Assembly (NCBI GenBank): GCA_964546955.1
Contig: CAZJLP010000022.1
Coordinates: 15,334 to 79,333, forward strand
Source: CAZJLP01 sp964546955
Lineage (GTDB): Bacteria; Verrucomicrobiota; Verrucomicrobiia; Opitutales; Opitutaceae
Reading direction: 5' to 3'
Length of the DNA stretch: 64,000 nt
The notes beneath the pieces are model-generated. The model saw only the letters and a list, made by a program, of their open reading frames with translations, was not told the origin of the DNA and did not search any database. Of the stretch, positions 1-8,834 are shown piece after piece (position 1 is the first letter of the stretch; every line of letters starts with the position of its first letter). Made by a program: the position numbers and the translations under genes.

Positions 1-1
1 C

Positions 2-361
2 GGCCTCGATGCCCTCGGTGCGATTCAGTTTCAAGCCCCCAATGGCGGTCATTGGGACTACCGTCCGGGCGTGAACAAAGGCGGCGCTCACTTCACTCGC
101 CCGGTCAGGATCCGTCTCGACTACAAGGAGTGGTGCCAGGTCGAAATGCTGGTTAACGCCAAAACCGGGACGGCGCGGATGGCAGTCGCGCAGCCCGTGG
201 GCATGAAAGGCACTGTTAATCTATTATTCAACGATCCCGAGGCCGGCCGAACCGGCCCGATCGCCTGGCAAATGCACAACGCGGGCATCTTTGACGAATT
301 CAGGGATGTGCGCGTCGAGATCGATCCCAAAGACGACAAACTCATCACCGCCGAGTATTGA
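2..361 (+). CDS. DUF1080-like secreted carbohydrate-active protein, C-terminal part
   Basis: The frame is open from the first complete codon of the window, so this is the 3' end of a gene that begins outside it; the GTG at 71 is probably internal. The 119 visible residues contain the pattern GPIAWQMHNAGIFDEFRDVRVE, which resembles the closing beta-strands of DUF1080 (3-keto-disaccharide hydrolase / concanavalin A-like) proteins that are common in Verrucomicrobiota and Planctomycetota. Family knowledge suggests a role in sugar degradation, but no catalytic residue can be assigned from this fragment. It ends at TGA, 33 bp before the next gene on the same strand. Confidence 0.6.
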   Translation, partial: GLDALGAIQFQAPNGGHWDYRPGVNKGGAHFTRPVRIRLDYKEWCQVEMLVNAKTGTARMAVAQPVGMKGTVNLLFNDPEAGRTGPIAWQMHNAGIFDEFRDVRVEIDPKDDKLITAEY

Positions 362-394
362 CGGAACGACGGCGTCCGGTTCGCTTCCGGTCCC

Positions 395-928
395 ATGGCG
401 ATCAGTCTGGACTTCTTTTCTGGTTCCGCGGACAGCCTGATTCTCCTCGGAGGAGGTCTCTACCTGCTCTTCGTGCGGAAGAGCATGGTCGCCAAGGTGG
501 TTGAACCCGCACGCAAAGCGAAAATCGACCTTTTGTTCAAACTGGCGGGTCCGGCCATGATGTTGGGAGGGATTGTCTTGCTTTCGACCCAGCTCGGCAA
601 TGCGGACAATCGGGTGAGACGGTACGCGCAGGAGTTCTCGGCCGGTGCCCCCCGCATGGTCGACGACCAAACCCGGCTCGACCGCGCCACGGCCGGACCG
701 GGGCATCGCGTGGTTTTGCACCACACGGTCACACGGCTGAAGGCCAACGAGGTCGACCGATCCGCGTGGCAGCGGTCCGTCGTTCCCCAACTGCGCCAGA
801 ATGTCCTGAACTCACGAATGAATGATGTCCTGGGCCGAGGAATCACTCTCGTCTATCGGTACAGCGGCAGCGACGGTGTGCTGATCGATGAGGTGGTGTT
901 CGTTCCGCCGGCGGGGCAAGGACGTTAG
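395..928 (+). CDS. Hypothetical membrane protein (two predicted TM segments)
   Basis: This 177-residue protein has no family I recognise. Two hydrophobic segments are visible, at about residues 12-27 (rich in Leu and Gly) and 48-65 (LAGPAMMLGGIVLLST). A soluble, charged C-terminal domain of roughly 110 residues follows; it has no Cys, so no disulfides or metal site are suggested. The gene follows the DUF1080 gene by 33 bp and may be co-transcribed with it. It runs convergently into the VOC gene, with a hairpin between them. Confidence 0.6.
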   Translation: MAISLDFFSGSADSLILLGGGLYLLFVRKSMVAKVVEPARKAKIDLLFKLAGPAMMLGGIVLLSTQLGNADNRVRRYAQEFSAGAPRMVDDQTRLDRATAGPGHRVVLHHTVTRLKANEVDRSAWQRSVVPQLRQNVLNSRMNDVLGRGITLVYRYSGSDGVLIDEVVFVPPAGQGR

Positions 929-985
929 GACCGCTGGTAAACGTCGCGGGCGTAGGACTGTGGGATTTTTCAACGAGGGAGCATC

Positions 986-1010
986 GTCGGGCGGGAAGTC
1001 ACCGCCCGAC
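986..1010. terminator. Hairpin between convergent genes
   Basis: A perfect 9-bp inverted repeat (GTCGGGCGG ... CCGCCCGAC) with a 7-nt loop lies between the stop codons of the genes ending at 928 (+) and 1051 (-). No T-run follows on either strand, so it is terminator-like rather than a textbook intrinsic terminator. Confidence 0.45.
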
Positions 1011-1050
1011 AACGCTCTTAGATCGGGCACTCCGAGAACAACCGGCGCAA

Positions 1051-1527
1051 TCAAGCGACTGACATTCCGAAGGCCGCCTTCGCGCGCTCGTTCAACTCGT
1101 CCGGAGGCACCTCCTCCACATGGGTCGCAATCATCCATTTGTGGCCGAAAGGATCTTCCAATTTTCCGCAACGATCGCCGTAGAATTGGTCGCTCACGGC
1201 CATCAATTCTTTGCCGCCAGCCTGGATCGCCTGCGCGAAGAGACGATCCACGTCTTCGACATAGAGCATCAGGCTGGTCGACGATCCTCCCACGGTCTGC
1301 GGGGCGAGCGCACCCCACTCGGGGTATTCGTCGCTGATCATGATGCGCGAATCGCCAATTTGAATTTCGGCGTGTCCGACCTTTCCATTCGATTCGGCCA
1401 TGCGCATGACCTCCTTCGCATTGAACGCTGCTTTGTAGAACTCGAGCGCTTCGGCGGCATTCTTGATCGTCAGGTAAGGCGTGACGGTGTGATAACCGGG
1501 GGGAATAGGAGTCACTTTTGATTTCAT
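1051..1527 (-). CDS. VOC-superfamily protein, PhnB/glyoxalase-like
   Basis: The 158-residue product starts at the ATG complementary to 1525-1527 (MKSKVTPIPP), because the VOC fold begins right after it with HTVTPYLTIKNAAEALEFY. The open frame continues upstream but is low-complexity and unlike a protein domain. Two beta-alpha-beta-beta-beta modules are visible (about residues 12-70 and 80-140), with the typical motif DPFGHKW near residue 125. This subfamily (often named PhnB- or YdcJ-like) is of uncertain substrate and includes no proven enzyme specificity. The C-terminal KAAFGMSVA tail is unremarkable. Function beyond 'VOC metal-site fold' is not supported. Confidence 0.85.
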   Translation of the reverse strand: MKSKVTPIPPGYHTVTPYLTIKNAAEALEFYKAAFNAKEVMRMAESNGKVGHAEIQIGDSRIMISDEYPEWGALAPQTVGGSSTSLMLYVEDVDRLFAQAIQAGGKELMAVSDQFYGDRCGKLEDPFGHKWMIATHVEEVPPDELNERAKAAFGMSVA

Positions 1528-1717
1528 CGTAGATCGTGCGCGGCCCCGCACCATGCGTGAACCACGCACCGACCCAGACCGACAACCTCGAACACGGTTC
1601 AGCGGGCCACCGCGATTGTAACTGAGCAATTTACCCCAGACATGCGACGCCACGCGATTTTCCTGCAACTTTTCAGCGTCTCGCCGTGTACTCCTCTCAC
1701 CGCCGATAGCTCGAGCC

Positions 1718-1921
1718 ATGAAACTCTTCATCTCCGTCCTCCTCTGGGTCGCACTTCTGATTGTGAGCTGGCCCCTCGCGCTCCTCGTCCTGCTCTGTTG
1801 GCCCATCCTCTGGCTTCTCTCCATTCCCTTTCGGCTGTTTGGCGCCGTCATCGAAGGAGCACTGGCGTTCGTCCGAGCGCTCTTACTCTTGCCGTCTCGC
1901 GTACTCGGCGGCGGGAAGTAG
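1718..1921 (+). CDS. Small hydrophobic membrane protein
   Basis: This 67-residue protein is dominated by one or two hydrophobic helices (residues 3-36; WPLALLVLLCWPILWLL) and an amphipathic C-terminus ending in a basic Gly-rich tail. It starts at an ATG directly downstream of a non-coding stretch and ends 7 bp from the convergent GH28 gene. There is no recognised domain; it may be a small inner-membrane protein. Its composition is consistent with a real gene, but expression is unproven. Confidence 0.5.
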   Translation: MKLFISVLLWVALLIVSWPLALLVLLCWPILWLLSIPFRLFGAVIEGALAFVRALLLLPSRVLGGGK

Positions 1922-1927
1922 CACGTC

Positions 1928-3601
1928 TTACGTCCGTTCGAGCCGGGGTTGCGCAGCTTTGGAAAGGTCGCCGCCTTGGAGCGCAATTCGCTCGTTCCCC
2001 GTTCCTTCCAACTGGAGAAACGTGGCGGCAGGCGAAAGAAGACGCGGAGCGTTAAACAAAAGATCGCGGGAGCCCCTGACTCGCACTGTGGATTCCGCCT
2101 CCCGATTGCCGCTCACGGCAAGGGCGGTGACAGACCCATCCTCCACCCGATCGAAAACAAGCGCAGGACGGAGATCCGGCTGCGCCAACTCAAAACGAAC
2201 GTCGTGCAAGGTCAGCCCCCGCACGTTGCGCGCGAAAAGCCCGTAGGCGGGAGGCACGCCGATCGCGTAGTATTCCGCCGCGATTTTGGGCACATCGCGA
2301 ACCGCCGCATGCTCGGCGGTCCCCCCACCGGGAAAGGTGATGTGCACATCGTGAAAACTCACGTTCTCCAGAAAACCGTCGTCCATTCCATTGAGGATCA
2401 GACAGGAGTACACCTCCCCGGGATTATATTCTCCGCCGAAGTTCACCTCTGGCAACCGCACCGGTTTCACCACCGTCGCACGGATATGATGAAAGGAAAT
2501 GTTGCGAACGATCCCGGGCTTCCCTGGCGCGACGCCCGGCTGCGGGCGCTGCGGACCGAGACCGATGGAAATGGGGCCTGTGACGCGATCCATGACCAGG
2601 TTGGAAAACGAGATGTTTTCGTAGTGAGAACGAGAATCGCAGCGCATCTTGATCGGACAGCCGTAGGTCTCGTAAATCACGCAATTCGAAATCGCGATGT
2701 TCTCCGCGTGCCCGGTACCGAATCGGAAGACGGACCAACGCGTGCTGAAAGTACAGTTCACAATCGTGATGAACTTGCAGCTCCCGAACAGGGCACACGC
2801 GTCGTCCTGACACTTAACATCGGAATTCGTAACGTGAACAAACTCGCAGCTGATGAAATGAAACCCGTCATTGTTGCCGTTGACCCGGCTATGGATGCGA
2901 ATCCCATCGATGCGCACGTGGCGCGACACACATACGCGCACGGAGTGGTAAGCGCACGCCTTGAGGAAAATACCGCGCACCACAAGGTTCGTGCATTTGT
3001 AGAACAAGAGATGGTGGGGGCGCTTGCTGCCGCTGATCCCCGCGGGAGGCGCTTCGCCGGGTTTCGCCGAACGAAACAAGCCGCCTTGGCCGTCGATCGT
3101 GCCTTCGCCCTCGATTGTCACATTCTCCGCGTTGGCGGCAAAAATAAGACCGACGTTTCCGTCGCCCATCGTGTGCTCGCCTCGGAGGGGAATGGCGTCC
3201 GCCGCTCGATACTGGGTGCCATCCCCGGTGCCCAGGAGAATGGACTGCGCAGCCAAGCGCAACGTCACGTGGCTCTTCAGCTCGATCGTTCCGATGACAA
3301 ACGTGCCCGCGGGGACCAATACGACCCCGCCTTGGTCATTGTGGCAGGCATCAATCGCCGCTTGGACCGCGGCGCTATCCAGCGTTTTGCCATCTCCTTT
3401 GGCACCGAAATCGCGAATATTGTGCACGCGAGCTCCCGGCGAGGACCCGGCTCCCGTTGCCGTGGCAGCTCCAGTCGCGCCCAAAGCAGCCGTGGCAGCC
3501 AGACCGGCGCCCAGAGAAGCGGCGATCGCCGGGGCGGAAACAAGACTGAGCCATTCACGGCGTGGAATCACGCCAAACTCAGCAGGTGTGGGGGCACTCA
3601 T
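1928..3601 (-). CDS. GH28-like secreted right-handed beta-helix enzyme (polygalacturonase family)
   Basis: The product (about 557 residues from the ATG at 3601; a start at 3643 is also open) begins with an arginine-pair leader, RREWLSL, followed by a hydrophobic Ala-rich stretch. This resembles a Tat signal peptide. A pectate-lyase/GH28 opening follows (HNIRDFGAKGDGKTLDSAAVQAAIDAC), then beta-helix coils. The GH28 catalytic region is recognisable but divergent: NNDGFHF in place of the usual NTDG, CQDDACALF for the DD pair, and FGTGHAENI where GHG normally sits. The family hydrolyses galacturonan or rhamnogalacturonan in the periplasm or outside the cell. The altered motifs mean substrate and even activity are uncertain. 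Confidence 0.8.
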   Translation of the reverse strand: MSAPTPAEFGVIPRREWLSLVSAPAIAASLGAGLAATAALGATGAATATGAGSSPGARVHNIRDFGAKGDGKTLDSAAVQAAIDACHNDQGGVVLVPAGTFVIGTIELKSHVTLRLAAQSILLGTGDGTQYRAADAIPLRGEHTMGDGNVGLIFAANAENVTIEGEGTIDGQGGLFRSAKPGEAPPAGISGSKRPHHLLFYKCTNLVVRGIFLKACAYHSVRVCVSRHVRIDGIRIHSRVNGNNDGFHFISCEFVHVTNSDVKCQDDACALFGSCKFITIVNCTFSTRWSVFRFGTGHAENIAISNCVIYETYGCPIKMRCDSRSHYENISFSNLVMDRVTGPISIGLGPQRPQPGVAPGKPGIVRNISFHHIRATVVKPVRLPEVNFGGEYNPGEVYSCLILNGMDDGFLENVSFHDVHITFPGGGTAEHAAVRDVPKIAAEYYAIGVPPAYGLFARNVRGLTLHDVRFELAQPDLRPALVFDRVEDGSVTALAVSGNREAESTVRVRGSRDLLFNAPRLLSPAATFLQLEGTGNERIALQGGDLSKAAQPRLERT

Positions 3602-3781
3602 CGTAAGGGGAAGCCAGTGTGCTCCATTGCGGGCAAGTTTCAAGCTGATCGGAGGATTGCACTACGCCGCAAAAGAAAGGACAAGGCGGGGTTGTCCGGA
3701 TACGCTGGCTTCCCACCGGATTTCCGTAGGCGCAATTCAGCGGCGAGTTGCCGTCAGCGCGGCCTTAGTCTCGACTGGAGG

Positions 3782-4867
3782 TCAGTGCTTCCGCCGCAAC
3801 ACACGGATACGGTGTGCTTCGCTGTCACCGATGTAAACCGATCCGTCCCCGTCGACAAATATCCCGTGCAACCGGTTCATCGCGCAGCGCAGCGGGTCCC
3901 CGTCCGGTCCGTCCCCTTTCGTCCCCGTCCCCGCGATGAGCTCGACCGTCAGCTTTGCTCGGTCGACAAGCCGCACCGTGTGGCTCTCCGTGTCGGCGAG
4001 CCAGGCGTTGCCCTCGCGATCGAGGGCCAGTCCCTTGGGTCCCGATAACGTCGCTTCTTTCGCCGGACCTCCGTTGCCGGTAAAACCCGCCGTCCCCGTG
4101 CCTGCCACCCAATGAATCGTCTGGGCCTTCAAATCGAACTTGAACACCTGGTTGCCTTCGCGAGTTGCGAGCCACAGGTTTCCCTCTCGATCGAAATCCA
4201 AAGCGCGGGGTCCATTCAGGGGTGTGCCGGCGATCTTCGAACCGTCCGGCGTGGCTCCCTTTCGGCCGGTCCCCGCGAAGGTCGTGATGATGCCTGACTT
4301 CATGTCGACTCGCCGGATGACATGGTTTCCGATGTCTCCGATGTAAAGATTGCCGTCGGGACCAAATTGCAGGCTGTGAGGATTGGCCAAAGCCGCCTGA
4401 TTCGCCGGACCTTCATCCCCGCCGTAGCCGCGTTTTCCCACACCGGCGAAGGTGGTGATGACTCCTGATTTCGCGTCGATCCGTCGAATCGCGTGATTGG
4501 CCATGTCGGCGATATAGAGGTTGCCCGCGCCGTCAAAGCGGAGCTCATGAGGGAGATTGAAACAAGCCTCCAAGGCCGGTCCGCCGTCGCCGGCGTAGGC
4601 TTTGCGTCCCGTTCCGGCGATCGTCGTGATCACGCCCTCCTTTGAAATGCGTCGAATCCGTTGACCGGTGTATTCGCAAAACCACAACGCCCCGTCCGGC
4701 CCGCGCACCACGCCATAGGGATTGTCGATCTTCGCTTCAGTCGCCGGCCCGCCGTCTCCGCTGAAACCCTGAGCCCCCGTGCCAGCGACGGTCGAAATCG
4801 ACCATTCAGCGGCGCAAACAGAGCTGACGAGAACCGCCATCAAGGCAACGCGGAGGAGAAACGTCAT
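3782..4867 (-). CDS. Secreted NHL-repeat beta-propeller protein
   Basis: This 361-residue protein has a signal peptide (MTFLLRVALMAVLVSSVCAAEW, cleavage probably after Ala20) and six tandem NHL-type units. Each opens with an AGTG...G-GGPA motif and continues with DGxLWxADxxNHxIRRID-like strands. The units are spaced at about 55 residues, filling a complete propeller with nothing left over. NHL propellers bind ligands, and some relatives are lactonases, but no metal site typical of gluconolactonase is obvious. It lies 180 bp upstream of and in the same orientation as the GH28-like gene, consistent with co-function in sugar metabolism, though not a tight operon. Confidence 0.8.
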   Translation of the reverse strand: MTFLLRVALMAVLVSSVCAAEWSISTVAGTGAQGFSGDGGPATEAKIDNPYGVVRGPDGALWFCEYTGQRIRRISKEGVITTIAGTGRKAYAGDGGPALEACFNLPHELRFDGAGNLYIADMANHAIRRIDAKSGVITTFAGVGKRGYGGDEGPANQAALANPHSLQFGPDGNLYIGDIGNHVIRRVDMKSGIITTFAGTGRKGATPDGSKIAGTPLNGPRALDFDREGNLWLATREGNQVFKFDLKAQTIHWVAGTGTAGFTGNGGPAKEATLSGPKGLALDREGNAWLADTESHTVRLVDRAKLTVELIAGTGTKGDGPDGDPLRCAMNRLHGIFVDGDGSVYIGDSEAHRIRVLRRKH

Positions 4868-4914
4868 GCCGCGACCCTAGCTCCGAGGGAGGCAAACTCA
4901 AGCCGCCGTTCGGC

Positions 4915-5577
4915 TCAGTTGAGGTGAAATCCCAGTTCCTTCAGTTCATGCATCGTGAAGGGCGCGCTCTCGAGGAGCTCGTCCAGCTTGGCCAAGCCCT
5001 CGGCCAGCGTAGGCGCGTCGAAAAGAGCCGCGCCGTCGTCGCAGTCGTGCAAATGTATCGCCCATGGACTCGCCGGATCGGTGCTCGCCTGCAGCAACGA
5101 ACCGTACAAGTAGTTTCCAGGCAATCCGTGGTGCGGACCCGTCCCCGTCACTAGGAACAGCGTGTGCACCGGATCTTTCGCCACAACGGTATCGCCGCCG
5201 ATGTGTTTCGCGCGATGATGGGCCGGGCGGCCCGCCACGACCAACCGAAAGCCGGCCGCCTTGGCGCGCAACGCCTCCGGCAAAGACGTCACGTAACGGT
5301 CGAAGATCGCCCCATTGGGCTCGAGGGCTTCCGGAGCGATTCGTCCCGCCGCCAGCTCGGCCAGGTTGTTGGCCTGGAAGTGCGGAAGTTTCGCCAGCGA
5401 CCGCGCCGTGACATGCCCATCTTTGTAGTCGGCGCTAGCGTAGACCTTGTGCGCCGCGTACAGACGGCGCAGCGCATCCTGATAAGCGGGGGTCGAGGGA
5501 ACCGCCCCGACTGGGCTGTGTTCGATCATGTCCAATACGGTTTCGTCAAACTGGGCTTGGGGATCGTTCACGGACAT
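4915..5577 (-). CDS. Conserved hypothetical protein
   Basis: About 220 residues from the ATG at 5577 (MSVNDPQAQFDET); an in-frame start at 5610 adds eleven residues of non-conserved look. There is no signal peptide or TM segment, so it is probably cytoplasmic. Clusters of polar residues (HHRAKHIGGD, GTGPHHG, HLHDCDDG) could bind metal or a cofactor, but I recognise no family. It ends 47 bp before the NHL gene in the same orientation. An acidic, Leu-rich C-terminus (LDELLES...HELKELGF) forms likely helices. Confidence 0.6.
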   Translation of the reverse strand: MSVNDPQAQFDETVLDMIEHSPVGAVPSTPAYQDALRRLYAAHKVYASADYKDGHVTARSLAKLPHFQANNLAELAAGRIAPEALEPNGAIFDRYVTSLPEALRAKAAGFRLVVAGRPAHHRAKHIGGDTVVAKDPVHTLFLVTGTGPHHGLPGNYLYGSLLQASTDPASPWAIHLHDCDDGAALFDAPTLAEGLAKLDELLESAPFTMHELKELGFHLN

Positions 5578-5781
5578 ACTGAAGCTTTGGAGAAGGCGCC
5601 GCGATAACACGAGCGCCGAAAATGTGAACGCATTGGTCCCGTCAACGGCAGACGGCGGATCCGCCCGCCGCGCTCCTCTTTATAGGGGCCCGTTTCACGA
5701 CACCCATCGCGCGTCTTTTAGCTCCAATCAGCCGACTTTACCCTCGCGTCCAGGGCGATTCGCTTCCGGCATTGATCTCGC

Positions 5782-7029
5782 ATGTCGTTCGATCGTTTCG
5801 GGCTTTATTCCAGCATTCTCCGCGCTGTCGCCGCGAAAGGGTACACCACGCCTACTCCCGTCCAGGAGCAGGCCATCCCTTCCATCCTCAACGGCAAAGA
5901 TCTGATTGCGTCGGCGCAGACTGGCACCGGCAAGACCGCCGCGTTTGCGCTTCCCATTTTGAACCGGCTGGGACCGCATCAAGCGGCGGGTCCGCGCGTC
6001 CTGGTGCTGGAACCGACGCGCGAACTCGCGGCCCAGGTGGAAGAAGCGTTTCGCGAGCTGGGCCAACATACCGATCTGCGCGTGGCGCTGCTGCACGGCG
6101 GCGTCAAATACGGCAAGCAGCGCACCGCCTTGCGCGAGGGCAGCGACATCGTGGTGGCTACCGTTGGCCGCCTGCTCGATCACATCGAAGCAAAAGCTCT
6201 CCGCCTGGATTACCTGCACGTTCTCGTCCTCGACGAGGTGGACCGCATGCTGGACCTCGGTTTTATCAAGGAGGTCCGGCGCATCGTCGGCCTCTGCCCG
6301 CCGAAGCGCCAGTCGCTGCTTTTCTCCGCGACCGTGCCGACGGAAATCGAAGAACTCGCTCAGTTCGCCCTCCGCAACCCGGTGCGGATCGAAATCGGGT
6401 CGGCCCGCAACGAATCGATCACACATGCTCTCTATCCGGTCCGTCATGTGTTGAAGTTTCCCCTGCTCCTCGCGCTCTTGGCCAAATTGGACTACAAAAG
6501 CATCATCGTTTTTACCCGCACAAAAAACGGAGCCGACCGAATCGCCGAGAAACTCCTCGCGGAGAAACATTCCGTCGCCGTCTTGCACGGCGACCGCAGC
6601 CAGGGACAGCGACGCGAGGCCCTGACGGGGTTCAAGGAGGGACGTTACGAGGTGCTCGTCGCAACCGACATCGCCGCGCGCGGCCTGGACGTGGAAGGGG
6701 TCTCTCACGTCGTCAACTACGACGTGCCCGCCGCCCCCGAAGATTATGTACACCGCATCGGGCGCACGGGACGCGCGGCCCAGGTCGGCGACGCCCTGAC
6801 GCTCGTCACGCCGCAGGATGCGGCAGAGGTCCGGGCGATCGAAAAACTGCTGGGGACACCGTTGCCTCAGGTCGAGCTCGAAGGCTTCGACTACGACATG
6901 GCCGCGCCGCCCGACACATACCGCGGGCGCGATAAACATGCGGCCGCCGTTGAAGCGAAGCGGGAGCCCGCGCCTTACCATCCGAAGGGAAAGCCGGGTG
7001 CCCATTGGAAAAATCGCGGCCGCCGTTGA
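5782..7029 (+). CDS. rhlE: DEAD-box RNA helicase, RhlE-like, with a DEVD motif II
   Basis: This 415-residue protein carries both RecA-like domains. The Q motif (GYTTPTPVQEQAIP), motif I AQTGTGKT, Ia PTREL, III SAT, V TDIAARGLDV and VI HRIGRTGR are all intact. Motif II reads DEVD (codons gac gag gtg gac near 6232) instead of DEAD, and Ib reads TVGR instead of TPGR. Such helicases remodel ribosomal precursors and mRNA. The short basic C-terminal tail (KPGAHWKNRGRR) fits RNA binding. The Val-for-Ala change sits beside the Mg/ATP residues but keeps both acids, so activity is likely retained. It is probably monocistronic or coupled to trhO, 36 bp downstream. Confidence 0.92.
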   Translation: MSFDRFGLYSSILRAVAAKGYTTPTPVQEQAIPSILNGKDLIASAQTGTGKTAAFALPILNRLGPHQAAGPRVLVLEPTRELAAQVEEAFRELGQHTDLRVALLHGGVKYGKQRTALREGSDIVVATVGRLLDHIEAKALRLDYLHVLVLDEVDRMLDLGFIKEVRRIVGLCPPKRQSLLFSATVPTEIEELAQFALRNPVRIEIGSARNESITHALYPVRHVLKFPLLLALLAKLDYKSIIVFTRTKNGADRIAEKLLAEKHSVAVLHGDRSQGQRREALTGFKEGRYEVLVATDIAARGLDVEGVSHVVNYDVPAAPEDYVHRIGRTGRAAQVGDALTLVTPQDAAEVRAIEKLLGTPLPQVELEGFDYDMAAPPDTYRGRDKHAAAVEAKREPAPYHPKGKPGAHWKNRGRR

Positions 7030-7065
7030 TTCCGGGGCTGAGCTCCTCTACTGCTGTCGGCGAAC

Positions 7066-7941
7066 ATGCCAGCGATTGTCAACCTCTCCGCCTATGCCTT
7101 CGCGCCGTTGAGCGACCTTCCCGCGCTGCGAGCGCGGCTGAAGGAAGTCGCCCACGAAAACAAATTGAAGGGGACAATCCTGCTCAGCCCGGAAGGGATT
7201 AATTTTTTCGTCGCAGGGACCAGGACCGGCGCCGACCGGTTAATGGCCGAGGTGCGCGCAATTTCCGGACTCGAATACCTGACGCCGAAAGAGAGCGAAA
7301 GCGAAGACCAGCCTTTCAATCGAATGCTGGTGAAGATCAAGCGAGAGATCATCGCCTTCGGAGTGGAAGGGATCGATCCCGCGCGCCGGCCCGCGCCCAA
7401 GCTCGCGCCACGCACGTTAAAGCAATGGTTGGATGAAAAACGCCCTCTCACCCTCCTCGACACGCGGAACAATTATGAAATCCGGCTGGGGACGTTTCGC
7501 GGAGCGCTGCCCGCCAACATCGATCATTTTCGCGAGTTTCCCCAAGCCGTGTCCCGACTGCCGGAGGAGCTGAAGAATCAGCCCGTCGTCATGTTCTGCA
7601 CCGGCGGAATCCGCTGCGAAAAGGCCGGGCCGTTCATGGAAACGCAGGGATTCCAACAGATCTTCCAGCTCGACGGAGGCATCCTCAAGTATTTCGAGGA
7701 ATGCGGCGGAACCCACTACGACGGCGAGTGTTTTGTTTTCGACCGCCGCGTGGGGGTCGATCACGCGTTGCGTGAAACCGGCTCGCAGCTTTGTTGGAAC
7801 TGTCAGATGCCCGTCACGGTCGAGGAACAAAAAGACTCCCGCTATGTGCCGGACAAATCATGTCCACACTGCTTCGAAGGGAAATCTAAAAACACAACCG
7901 CTGCCGCGACTTCCCCACTTTCATCGAGAGTCACCGAATGA
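7066..7941 (+). CDS. trhO: tRNA uridine-34 hydroxylase TrhO (rhodanese domain)
   Basis: This 291-residue protein matches the YceA/TrhO family: an N-terminal acylphosphatase-like domain (GTILLSPEGINFFVAG), then a rhodanese domain with the active-site loop CTGGIRCEK at about residues 180-188. A C-terminal Cys-rich module (CWNC ... CPHC) probably binds zinc. The enzyme makes 5-hydroxyuridine at the wobble position of certain tRNAs using oxygen. The stop codon overlaps the start of the exosortase gene by 4 bp (ATGA), so the two are translationally coupled even though no functional link is known. Confidence 0.9.
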   Translation: MPAIVNLSAYAFAPLSDLPALRARLKEVAHENKLKGTILLSPEGINFFVAGTRTGADRLMAEVRAISGLEYLTPKESESEDQPFNRMLVKIKREIIAFGVEGIDPARRPAPKLAPRTLKQWLDEKRPLTLLDTRNNYEIRLGTFRGALPANIDHFREFPQAVSRLPEELKNQPVVMFCTGGIRCEKAGPFMETQGFQQIFQLDGGILKYFEECGGTHYDGECFVFDRRVGVDHALRETGSQLCWNCQMPVTVEEQKDSRYVPDKSCPHCFEGKSKNTTAAATSPLSSRVTE

Positions 7942-8834
7942 CAGCTGAAGCATTACCGGGCGCTCCCTCTACCCGCGGCAAGGATTGGGTCTTGGCCGCG
8001 GCCCTTCTCGGCCTGACGGCGGTGGTCTTCTGGCCCGCCGCTCGGTGGTTGGCGACGCACGCTTTTGCGCGGGAGCAACTCAAACAGTCCTTTCTTGTCG
8101 TACTGATCGCCGGCGCCTGGATTGCCTGGATGAAGCGGGGCAACCTCCGGCTGAATCTGCGCCTCTCCAATGTCTCGTTGAGTCTCCTCTTCGCCTCCTA
8201 CGCTCTGGCCGCGGGCGCGATTTTTCTCAAAGCTCCGGTCCTCATGCTGGCCGGTTTGGTCGCGGCGACCGGCGGGTATGTGAACTACGCGTTCGGCGGC
8301 GAAGCGTTTCGCCGCACGGTCCCCTTTCTCGTCGTCTTCGCGGCGCTCATTCTTTGCGTATTGTTTTTTCCCATACTGGACTGGCCGTTGAGAAAAATGG
8401 CCGGGATCGAATCGGCGCGGCTGCTCAAGTCGTTTGGTCTCGCCTCGCAGCTTCTGGTCGATCTGCGACCTCCCGTCCAATTGCAGCTGATCGCAGGGGG
8501 CCAAACCTTTCTCGTCGCCACGGAATGCAACGGGTTTGGCCTCATCACCTCCAGCCTCTTGCTCGGACTCATCCTGCTCCTCTATCGTCGGGCGGCGTGG
8601 TGGTGGTTCGCACTCGTGCTGCCCCTCTGCATCGCGGTGGCCTTCGTTTTCAATTTCCTACGGATCACGGCTATCGTCGTCCTCGCGCCGAACTTTCCCA
8701 ACCACTACATGGTTTTGCACGAGACGGCCGGGCTGGTCGCGCTCTATTCCGGCCTATGGGTCGTATGGCTGCTCACCGGCGGCCAGCCGCCGGTGCAACA
8801 GCAGCGGAATAAACCCGCTCAATTGACCGCCTGA
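7938..8834 (+). CDS. Exosortase/archaeosortase family transpeptidase
   Basis: This 298-residue integral membrane protein has about eight hydrophobic segments. The three signature residues are visible: Cys in ATECNGFG (about residue 197), Arg in NFLRI (about residue 239) and His in LHETAGL (about residue 259). Exosortases process C-terminal PEP-CTERM-like sorting tails during export of surface proteins and often accompany exopolysaccharide genes. The Cys context is TECNGF rather than the common ACSG. No protein in this window has a recognisable PEP-CTERM tail, so its substrates lie elsewhere. Its last 16 bp overlap the convergent membrane-protein gene. Confidence 0.85.
   Translation: MTAEALPGAPSTRGKDWVLAAALLGLTAVVFWPAARWLATHAFAREQLKQSFLVVLIAGAWIAWMKRGNLRLNLRLSNVSLSLLFASYALAAGAIFLKAPVLMLAGLVAATGGYVNYAFGGEAFRRTVPFLVVFAALILCVLFFPILDWPLRKMAGIESARLLKSFGLASQLLVDLRPPVQLQLIAGGQTFLVATECNGFGLITSSLLLGLILLLYRRAAWWWFALVLPLCIAVAFVFNFLRITAIVVLAPNFPNHYMVLHETAGLVALYSGLWVVWLLTGGQPPVQQQRNKPAQLTA

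Noticed and set aside
1949..4048. Long plus-strand frame opposite the GH28-like and NHL genes
   Set aside because: It crosses two real genes and has no domain.
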